In this document: in pieces, positions 46,355-58,300 of the stretch
Position numbering within the stretch: position 1 is the stretch's first letter
Layout of the letters: each line of letters opens with the position of its first letter
NCBI GenBank assembly: GCA_027922465.2
Contig: BQMF02000049.1
Span: forward strand, 496,001 to 560,000
DNA: 64,000 bases
Direction: 5' to 3'
From: Turritopsis dohrnii
Taxonomy: Eukaryota; Cnidaria; Hydrozoa; Anthoathecata; Oceaniidae
Made by a program: the position numbers and the translations under genes
The notes under the pieces: model-generated
Database searches by the model: none
What the model saw: the letters and a program-made list of their open reading frames with translations, nothing else
Told to the model about the DNA's origin: nothing

Positions 46355-49300
46355 ATGGCGGAGGAGATGCAAAATCGATGGAGAAAGGATATTTTAGAAC
46401 AATTTGAGCAACGGAAAAACAGTGAAATTAATCCGTTTCAAGACCTTATCAATTCCCGTGAGTCACTATTGCTTTTATAATGTAAAAAAGTCTTAAAACG
46501 CCGTAAGTCAGTAAAATCATCCCAACAAAAGTGAGACATGAGAAAGAGAAACACAAAAAAGTCGTCAAGCGTCATTTTCGCCTTCATACATACACTGAAT
46601 TTCAGTATGGTTACTGTTTCAGACGAGTAGTGACGTGTTAAATGCTATTATAGTGAATTCCATTTTCAGGACTGCAAATAAATGAAAATGCTTTTAAAAA
46701 CAAAAGTGTTAGAGAGATCTTTGTGGATAACAAAACGACAATCCTCTGACAAATCCATATATTGACTAGCTTTCGGAGGAGTCTCCCTCCATGCTCACGT
46801 CTACTGTTATATAAAAATTTTTTTCACACGTTTCAGTTTAAATAAGTTACAATACCGTGTCAAATTATAATATGTATATACAATACCGTGTCAAATTAGA
46901 TATTCTAGAATAATTCTAAAGGCATTGATTGGATGGCTCTGGATCTTTGTGGTTACCACCTGAACCTGCTGGTTCTCAAAATCAACAGGTTAGGGTCAGG
47001 GTTATGGTTAGGTTAAGATATCAATTAGCAGTGTTAATTCTGCATCAGAAGTATGAATAATATTGGGGGTGCAATAGCACCGATCTTCCTCTAACTATGA
47101 ATGCTCTCTAATGAATGGAACACAAATCAACATTGAGTCTAGTTTTTCAAAATTGCTGACTGGCTGCCGGGCATGTAGACACGTCGAATCAAAATAGAGT
47201 TCAAGCATCCACTGTAAATCGACAAAAAAATATCAATCAACTTTGTTTTACCAATGCAATTTTACTAACAATAATGATAACTTTGTTTCATCAAAAAATG
47301 GATGTAACTAGTAATAATCTAGTAAATATATAAAAGATGAAAAAAAACCCACAAAAACTCACGAAAATTGTCTCAGTAAAGTATTAACAAGGTTTATGTG
47401 AAATATTCAGCTGTTTTGAAGTGCAAAGACTTTTGTTTTCTCATTTTACTTTTACTCCAAAACCTATTTCACAGTTAAAAAAGTTGATAATGTTTATAGT
47501 ACATTTCTCTGCCTTATATGAAAGTTTATGTATATTTTCAGTGCATCAGTGTACACATGTACAACACTAACACAATGTTCAAGTCACTGTAGTGGTTATA
47601 ATCAATAATAAAACGAAATGACATTCAACCATATGAAATTTTTGCTAAAAAAAACCCTTAAAATACAGCATTTAACCAGTCAGGGGCACATCTTTTGGCA
47701 GTTGAGGGATATCAGGAGGTGCGTAATGGCTTAACTGAACCCGACACAAACCGTCAACCAGGACAGCTTCTTAGTCTGATTGGCTGTCAACAAGGACAAC
47801 TTAGTCCGATCTGACTGTCAACAAGGACAGTAAGTAATCATAATTTTATGTCAACAAGGACAGATCCTAATGTGATCTATCTGACACAAACCATCTACAA
47901 AGGCCGGCTTCTTAACTAGTACTGTCAACTTTAGGATAGCAGAACAATACACCCCTAAGTTCCCCCAAATTCCGCAACAAATTAGCTGAAGTTGCTAAAT
48001 TTGAGTTGTAAACAGCAGTCCCACACTAGAAAATGAATAGAATCAACTGCTAAGACTAGCAATGATGATAAGCATCACTGACAAGCACCCTAAATATAAT
48101 ATGGCACAATCAGGAATCCAGGTGACACAGCTGAAAAACACCCCTTGCATCCTGAAACATGGGTGATGATGCCTGGAATCTCAGTCAAATAAAGAAGATT
48201 CGGTGCAAATAGAAAATCCGTCCATTGAAGTGAAATAACGCTGGCAAAAGAAGATTGAAACCCAAGAAATCCAAAGCGCAGCCGACTGGATAAACAAGAT
48301 TATTGGTGGCCCCAACCCCAATGACAGAACGCACAGGTGGATAACTGATCTGTGTCGAAGCAAAGGTGATACCCTAATACGGTATGATCAGGATAGTAAT
48401 GAAATAGAGAACTGAACTCGTCTGATACCCTAAAGTGTATAGGAAATTCTTACCACCACAACCGTAGTCAAGGAGATCTAGACTGAACTGAATGTAACTC
48501 CGGTGGACTAGGTACGAATGATAGTGAGTGACAACTGCGTAACCAGAAAGATGATGATATTATTGCATTATTATTGCATATTTTAATCCAGGTCAAAAAC
48601 TTAAAATATAATAATGGAACACTGTACTGCTATCAGTGTTCGTCTTGTTATTCCAAATATGTGAAGATCAGCATATTCTGTCATACCAGGATTAGTGAAA
48701 AGCCATTGTTACAGCAGAAACGTAGGCAAATAATATAGAAATATATATTATATTTTCAATGAGAGAAAATAACCACCAAGAACTAAATTAGTGACATAAA
48801 TAACACTCTGAGAATTCTGATACTGGAACCTCTAAGTAATTACTGCCGTGATGACTGATGAGAGTTCCCTGATCCACCATGGGATATCAGCCAGGAGATA
48901 CAAAAATAGTGACATAGATAACATAGATAACACTCTGAGAAAAGAAGACACCACTGTCACTAAATTGATCATACTACATAAGAAAATGGCAGCTAGCTAT
49001 GTCATTTTAGCTGCAATAGATAGTGAACCAATTACCAAGGTAATTCCCATCAGTGTATCCACCCATGTGAACATGGTGTTAAGGACATCAAACTCGACTG
49101 CAGGTAAACAAATGAGGAAAGAGAGAAGGTCAACTACAAGTACCAAGTATGTAAAGACTTGAGATGGGCCAACTGTTCCTCCATGCCTCAAGGGATACCC
49201 AATTCAGGACAAAGCAGATATGTAACTGCCATGTCTACAGCCACACTTGATTTTCTGCTGGGTAGAAAGTGAACTATCAGCACAATAATGCCTAACAGGC

Positions 49301-52300
49301 TGAGTTACATCCACCTGATGAAAGTCCAACCCATCCATTTCGCAAATTGATTAGAAGTGAGGGGAGAAGAATGGCACCCAAGTGACAATCCATAGCAGAG
49401 TTTCGGTTATAAAAGACATCAAAAGTAATTGACTGTTATGACTGTCACTGGTCTTTCTGTATCACCTCCCCTGCCCAGGTAGGTGTCGTAAAACGTCCCT
49501 CGCTATGTATGGGTTAGTATAGCATCCCTTTGCCATGTACATGGGCCGCAACATCTTCATGGGTGTTGCAAGCCTTCCTTCAACTATGCTTGTAATAAAT
49601 AGTTCAAAGACAAGAAAGCCGAATCATTAACAACCCGTTTGTATCAAATGTGACAACTCGTAAAAGCCCGACCTCACTTACTGCGACTTGCTACCTACCC
49701 CTTCAAATCTTGAATGGGTCACTGTTCCACAACAGACCCTACTGAGCAGGAAAAACAAGACACAAGTGACGTGAAATGATTAATGCTCCATAGTGGACAC
49801 TAAAGAGGTCTGTGGTATGGTCCATATGGCCTGTCTAGTTATGATCTGGCAACCAGGTACAGGATGTTCATGAGACAACAATAAATTCCTGTCTAGTATT
49901 AAAAATTAGGGCAGCCAGGTGGGGGCCTGCATAGGTCAAGCACAAATGCGTGAGTATCGGTGCAGTAGTCTGTCTGCTTACGAAATTCAACATGACCTAG
50001 CTTGTGAGGAAGATCCGGCACAGCAGAGCCAATGGTAGGTGAAGTCTGAATAAGAAGTGCCACCTGCTGTGTGGGTTAACCAGGCTTCGCCATGAAGAAA
50101 TGTGTAACTGCGGGATAAAAGCCGTAGCTGGAATACATTAGTTACAGGACCGCATACTATGAAAAACAACATCGCAAATATTGTACTTAACAGGCATAAG
50201 GATTTCTATACTTTTTGTTCATACTTTGTACTTAAATAATACCCACTTAATATAATTCAAATAATGAAATAGTAACATAAAAACATTATTATAACACTTT
50301 CTAATGTTTCTGGAAATTTTGATTATTCATCTCACAACGATTCAAAAGATATTATACAGTTATATGGATACAGTTTCGAATTAAGAATGGATGTACGTCA
50401 TCCACGGGAATTGACATTTTGACGACGTGACATATTAGACATAAACAAGCGCCGCAGACGTATAGTTTGGACAGTAAGAAAATTGAACCAAGAACACAGA
50501 AGACTTTAATAGATTTCTTGCTTACGCAAAAATCTAATAAACAACAAGAAAACGTTTTTGATGTTGAGCTAAATCGTAACTACGCGAAAAAACACGTCCA
50601 TTGCATAGTTTTAGCTACGCAACAGCGCGCAGGGACGCGATCACGTAGCTGTCGTGACGAAGCCTGGTTAACCGCATCAGACTCACAGATGCCTGTCTGT
50701 TCCTATTAGTCCAAAGCCTGGAAAAGTGATTCTGATGCTGCCACAACTCACGGACCTGATCAGGACAGACTATATGCAAAGAATAAAACGTTCCAAGCTA
50801 GCATCCACAGACAAAGCCAAAATCACAAACCCTTGGTTGACCAGCCTGGTGCAGCACCGGTGACCCAGACCAGTGAAGCACCACCAGAACTCTGAAAAGT
50901 ACGTTCGTCTGTTGAGTGCACTGAGCGAAGTAGATGATCGCAATTGATACACTCACCATTCTTTATGTGGTCAATGATGAATGATGAGGCACGAGTAGGC
51001 AGTTGATGATACCAGGCGATCCACGTATAAATTTCACTGATACTGAAAAAATTATCATAGTGTCACTACTCTTACTGTCTATATTAAAGTTTGTCTGGCA
51101 AAATAGTTCCATTACTCTTTTATGACAGAATATAACAAAGTTAATTGTCATCACTTTTGTGTTGGGCCTTATTCACGAGATGTTCCATGAATGCACCACA
51201 GCTAACACTTCAAGGGAAGCTAATCCTCCAAGGATCACTGCTCGACATTATTTGTAACTGTAGAAGACTGCAATGCTAAGATCTTGTTTATACTGCCAAA
51301 GCCTACGTAAGGAAAACAAAACAAAAAACAAAATGACGACAATTTGTGTCTTCCACATGAAAAATTCAAAACAAATAATAACACTCCAGCACTTGCCAAC
51401 AAATATTTCACTGACTAATTAATATATGTGACCGTCCAGGGGATTTTGATAACAAACGATAAAACGTTAGAAAACGTTAAAAACGTTTTTTATTTTTGGA
51501 AAAACGTTTTTTTAAAAACGAAAAAACGTTTTAACGTTTTTTGAAAAACGTTTTTAACGTTTTTTAAAAACGTTTTATGGTTTTTAAAAACGTTTTTTCA
51601 AAAACGTAAAAACGTTAAAACGTTTTCCAAAAAACGTTTTTTCAAAAACGTAAAAAAACGTTTTTAAAAAACGATTTTGGAAACGGAATGTTTAGACCTA
51701 CTGCGCGGGCAAACTACGTGGAGAGCCATGCACAACCTCGATCCCAGGGCTGGGATCGAGGTTGGAGCCATGCATTCTATCGCAAAATAACATTTAAACG
51801 TTTTATCATTAAAAATGTTTTTATTGTTAAAAACAATGCCTCATAATAAAGAGCTAAAGAGCTCTTGCATCGGCTGCTATTTAGAAGACGGAACTATAGC
51901 CCGGTTTTCACATCGTTCACTGTCGTCGCATAATTTTTGATTTAGATTTGAGTTGAGTTGAATAAAGTGGAAATTGGCCTTTAGTCAAAATTTTCGGGAG
52001 GTTTTAACTTCAGCAAGTCATAGCTGCCGTTGATTGGGCGAATCAAATCATATGACAGCCAATCGCCCCAAAACCTGAAAACGTTATCAAAATAAAGTCC
52101 ATAAATATAACTAAAAACGTTACCAAGCAATTTGATTAACAGTGCATCTTAATTTTGTGAAAGTGAAATGTTTCTCAAAACAGAGAAAATAAGATTTATC
52201 CAGATCTGTTTCTATAAAAATTAGCCGTTTTCAACTCTTTCACCTTCACCGAGTGAAAATACAGCTTTACGAAAATAAACATAAAACTTTTCCCCGAGGA

Positions 52301-55300
52301 TTTACTAAAATAGCAATTCTATCAAATTTGTTCTATTATGGAATCAATGGAATTATAGCGGACGGTTTCTATTTGTGGAAACTTTGAAAACAGCTGTTGT
52401 TTCTTTAATCTTTAAATGAATGAGAACCAGGTAATCAATGTATTGTAATATACTAACATGTGTTACCTGCAAATGCATATTTAAAAAAGTACACACTTGA
52501 AGAACATTGACGTCATTAAGATAAATCGAAACAAAAGAACGCACCTTGTTCATTAAAAATCAAAATAAAATCAAAGTATTATTAAGTAAAGATTAAAATA
52601 ATAACGAACTTTCCAAAAATGGCGCATACGAATGTGATTATAAACAAACCGCTGGACACTTCTTCAAACAAAACTTGTTTACGTTTGCAGAGAAATGCAA
52701 CGATACCAAAATCCGCTGGACGGTTTAAGTTGAAAATGTTTTTTTGTAACAAAATGGATTAATGTAAAAACTTTTTTTATAAAAACATTTTTAAAAAAAC
52801 ATTTCAAAAACGTTTTTAAAAAACGATATCTACAGATATGAAGATCTTCTCAGTACTACCACGCTCTCTCAGAACACCACGCTTCTCGTGGAACGAAGCG
52901 GAACGGAAAACTAACAGAAGATTTACCGTTTCGGTAATCGCTGGGTTCATAAACTGCTGATTAAACCCGTTTCTTTTCCGAGTAGCTCCGATTGAAGGTC
53001 GCATGTCTCAGAAAAATAAAAAAACATAAATACTTTGAAACATAATTCGTATCACACTTTAGGCATTCTTTTTATTAATATTATTGTTAGTATCAATAAA
53101 ATTTAAAAGGTTTCCTAGGTAGCATAAAAGTTATTATTCAAAGTTTATCTGTATCGTGGAGGCAAAACAAGTAATCTTTTTTAACTAAAAAACGTTTTTT
53201 AACGTTTTTTTACGTAAAAAACGTTTTTTAACGAAAAAACGTTTTATAACGAAAAAACGTTTTTAACAAAAAACGTTTTTAACGTTTTTGCTTTCGAATT
53301 TTTTAACGTTTTATCGTTTCCATAAAAACGTTTTTACTTTTTCATAAAAACGTTTTTTAACGTTTTTTAACGTTTTCTTCCATTGTTTAATTAGGGATCG
53401 TCTCCAAAATGTGGCTACGAAACGTCTAATTTAAGACGTCTATTTTTGTAATGGCTGCTTTCTATTTTGCCGTTTGCAAACGTCTACACGAAAGAGAACA
53501 TTATTATTTCGCAGAACGGCTAAAACGTCAAAAGTGCCTAACGATTAAAACGTCTAAAACGTCAAAAGTGCCTAACGATTAAAACGTCTAAAACGTCAAA
53601 TATGTCAAAAGAGAAAGAAAATCATTTTGAGAAAGAATGGTTTGCATTAAAAGTTTACCCTTAAAACTAATTAGCGATTCTTCACTAATTGCGAGGTTTT
53701 TTGAATTACAGAAAGTTTCGAATATAAGAAGTTTAAGTTTTTTCATTTTATTCCTTTGTTTGCTTTTTTATTTTAGATGCCTAAATAAGCAACAATAAAT
53801 GACATATGGGTATAATTTTTAATTGGGAATGTGAATGAAACTTGCGAAACTGTTAATGTAAACATGAACATGAACATTTTCAAACGGAGGAATGTGTTTT
53901 ACTATTGCCATTGAATGAAAACAAGAAATACTTCGCATGGAAACAAATCGCGTGTCCATTGCAAAAGAAAGTTTTAATCAAATTTACCGCCAGATTTGCT
54001 AACACGGCAACTGGAATTTTGTTTGTGCTGGATACGAATTAGATAGTGACGGCAATGTATCGCTATCATGGTGCAAAATCTGCCGTGAGTTCTACTGATA
54101 GCTTCTTTACTGAATAATTAATAAGTCAGTTTTAAGATGTTGATCTTTGATATTTACGTTGAATGAAAGATATTAATAACACCTGAAACATTCCAGATGA
54201 GTTTTTTATCATCGAGATACGGATGGTTCTCCTACATAGATGTTATCTTTGTAATGTAGGAATCATTATTTAAGGAGAGCAATGTTTGCTGTACAGAAGC
54301 TTAACTGGAGTGTGTGTTTCGTTATTGCATTATGACTTTATATAACGACAAAAACATTTCGACTGATTTTTATTAAATTTTTCCCTTTAAAGTTTACCCT
54401 TTCTTCTGGAAGTTAGTGGTAGACCCTTAGGTAAAGTAAAATGATTTTTATTATTTTCTCGATTCAAAATTGCCGACCTACTGCCGACCTGAATTATGAC
54501 AAGGTCCAAATTCTTGCCGATCTGTTTTTTTCTAAATTTGGAGAGCTGTCTTTCCCGAATTCATGTTTATGTGCTACATTTTGAGTTTATAATTACCTAT
54601 ATTTTCCCACTGCGATTAGCATCAAAACGAGGTCCGTGTGGACATTACAGCAAGAACATTGTAAAAACGAATCCGCGAAGGTCTTTATTTAATCACTTGT
54701 CATTCATTTCTTTCTTGAGACAATAACTTCCTTTTTTATATAAAACATAGCTTTTACGCGACGTTTTTATTTTTATGAAAAGGATGAAAAATAAGAAAGA
54801 AATGTAAGTATGCTTGTGTATCCTCAGTTTCGAAACAAATTCACTCATAATGTTTAAAGCTACGTTTTCACTCGGACTTTTTTTGACTGTCGAATAAAAA
54901 AAAGTTTTCGTCTCAAAATTTCGTTGTCGCTAATGAGATGGTAACAACTAAAATTCCGTCTTTCATTTATATATTTTATTTAAATAGAAACAAGAATTTC
55001 ACGCCTAAACATAGTATAAATTTTATTTCTTATTTTATCCAAGTGTAAAGGCAGACCTTACACTGCAATAATTCAAAAATAGAAAGAAGAAAAAAATCTT
55101 CGATTTCTGATTGGCTGAAAATTTTAATCGAATACGAATGCTCTCGTTGTGTCATTCATGCAAATACATGAATTACGATCAAGCATTCGAAAGAAAGCTT
55201 CGCAGGCAGAGAACACGTGGAAAATCAGGTAATTCAATATTTCATTAGCATTTATGATTCTTTTATTATTACTAACGAAACCTCATTTATTAAAAAATAT

Positions 55301-58300
55301 AAATATATACATCAACATTTGGGAATAAATTACTGTGATATTTCATGACATGTGAAACTAAGAAGTAATTAAGTGTTTCAAACTCATTTCTTGATATTTG
55401 AAGGCAAAAATTACAGAAACTTTCGTGAAAGAAATGAAAACAACGAAACACTTTATAGCTTCTCACTAACACTGTGATACAAACGTGTCTTTCTACATTT
55501 TTCATTCACAATTTTTGGAATGTTCAGGTTGTTGAATTCTGTTGGAAATTGTTTTTTTGTCGAACTTAAAACTTTTCTCATGCGGTTAGGCGACAAGGCC
55601 TTTGAAACAATTATTTTTCCCTTGTATGATTTTGTGGCGTCTGCAAACCCACCACCAGCAAGCTCTTCCCGCGAAAATTCGCTCATCAGTTGGCGTTTTA
55701 AAAACGCCACACACGATGACCGAACTCTTTTCTTCGAGGTTGTGTTATCGGAAGTGGGGTTGTCTTCACTTTCTTGAGATTGTGATTCAGTTGGTGCATA
55801 ATTTGTATGTGTCGGCTCCAACGGCATCAGTGACTCAGATAGTTCGTGGAGAGTTTTCTTCTGGTATACATAGCTCTCCAGTTTTTGCACTTTTTCTTTT
55901 AACTGATTTAATTCGTTAAACATTGATGCATTTGAAACAGCTATGAACACCAGAAGTTGCCGATCACTCATACGTTCGAAGTTATTGATGACTTGATCTT
56001 GTTGATGGTCGACATCAGGAACTTCTTGACTTAGGAAATCTGTTTCGTCACAGATTTCGTCGTAGATTTGATCTACGAGGCTGCTGGAAAAGTCTGATTG
56101 CTCTACCAGTGGGAGCTCGGTACTTTTTTCAAGTATCGACTGCTCTACCAGTGGGAGCTCGGTACTTTTTTCAAGTATCGACTGCTCTACCACTGGGAGC
56201 TCGGTGGTTTTCTCAAGTACCGACTGCTCTACCAATGGGAGCTCGGTGGTTTTCTCAAGTACCGACTGCTCTACCAATGGGAGCTCGGTGGTTTTCTCAA
56301 GTACCGACTGCTCTACCAATGGGAGCTCGGTGTTTACCTCAACTGGAATGTCGGTGGTTTCCATACACTTGGATTCACTGCCGGGTTGATCCTAATGATG
56401 ACAATAACTAACAATTAGAATTTGATAAGAATTTTACTCGTAATAGCTGACTAATAATAAAACTCAAATTACCAGCTCTTCTTGTCCATGTTCGCTTATT
56501 TTTACTTCTTTCAAGTATTCATATAGAATACTGGTACCGTCTCTTGCCAAAATCTGAATGAAGAGAAAAGTGAAAATATGAGTATAAAATGTGCTTAAGG
56601 GTGAATTCGTTTCGTTTTTTGATTTTTGGGATGTCATTGCGTATTTACCTGGAGACGAAAAGGATCATTAATGTCGACAGTGTACATTTTCTTGTTGGTG
56701 AAGTCTTCGACAATATCGCCACCCAGTAAGTTAACTGGGTTTTTTCTCTCGGGAAAGTTTTCCCTCTTTATTAAATTTCTTCCCAGCATCACCCGCTTTG
56801 ATTCTGGGATTCTGACATTTTCTCTCTCAACCCAAAGATCGCATTGAGGGGAGTACCCTGCCCACCGTATAAGGTATTTGGAACCGTGGACGCCTTTTAC
56901 TGTTCCATTCAACCACTGCTTGAAAACAGGGTCCACGGCTTGTACCTTTTGCTTCACTAAAAACTAAAAGAGATGCATATATTTTATATTTAATTGCTAT
57001 GGTGTAAGAAAGGGCGCAAAGGTAACTTACCATTTGTGATGACATAGCTGAGTAATGGACAATTCGTCTATAAATAACTTGTTGATAACGTTGTTAATAA
57101 CAGGAAACGGCAAAACTCTGACGTAGAAATATCCAAACCGATATTTATAACCCGAACAAAAAGGCAGTAATGAAGAATTCGAAAACGAAAACGAAAAATG
57201 AAAATTGAAACTCATCGCATAAATTCGATTTCCCTTTGGAGAATAGAAAAAGATTATATTGATCTATAGGGAATACTTGCAGTCTTTTCGAACGTCTTTA
57301 AATAGAAATTTTAAACAAACAAAATTCGATTTCTTGTTAAAAGTTGTCTTTAAATCATAAATAACAAAAATTTGTTGATTAAAAGCAATAGTTCCTAAAA
57401 CTCTGCAAAGAACTTTCTTGAACAATGTAAATGAGGACACAGGAGGCAAGCCTAATGGTGCATCAGCCTCATGTGTCTGCTTTTATCTGCTTCAGAAAAA
57501 AACAAGTAAGCGCAACCATGTTCACATGTATGAACAGCCTTGTGATCATCATTTCGCAGGTCTTTCACATTTCTTTCGTCAACTGAAACACGTAATATTT
57601 CTAGAAATGTTTTATAGTGCTCATGTAAGACATCACTTTTTTTAGGTGTTGGACATGCACCACCAAATTGACGAATAAGTGCCAAAAAATCATTGTCTCG
57701 TTTAGGCAAGTGAGAGCAATGTTCGCAATCACTATCTGTACACCTGATGAACTCCAACTGGTACATTTTCCTGTTTGCGTGTTTAACTAAAAATGTATAA
57801 ACATTCCGAAGGTGTGTCAACTCAGCTGATTCACGAATTTTTTTTCGTGATGCATTCGAAAAATCTTTTAGTTGATGATGAATTTTTTTAAGTTTCGGCA
57901 CTAGTGTGTTCTCACTAGTTAAGGTTTTAACATCTATTAAAAAATTGTTAAATTTTTTTTGATCCCAAAATTTAGCACACTGTACTGTAGCATTATCGAG
58001 CACTTTCATCCAACCAACATCGTCATTATGAGCTGGTATTTTGCCATCAACACTATCTGGCAGTGTTACCCCAACAATCTTGCTTGTTAACAGAGACCAA
58101 CTCCGCTCTATCGGGTTAAACCTGGAATGGCCAGGAGCATAACACTGGATGATGAGCGTATCCAGCTGCAACTTCTGCCAAAGCATCCCCATTGACATGA
58201 AATTGCCAATTCCTTTCACTGACCAGTCTGGCCCCCCGTCAGCAATAGCCACAACGTTGAGAATTTGTTTCCCGAAATTCTCTTTTTCAATTAAAGTGTG

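Noticed and set aside
48848..49162. 104-codon + strand frame
   Set aside because: No family resemblance, no splice context, and its composition follows the surrounding non-coding block.
56098..56418. Plus-strand frames with repeated QWELG units
   Set aside because: Shadow of the 39-bp repeats coding on the minus strand inside a supported, spliced gene.
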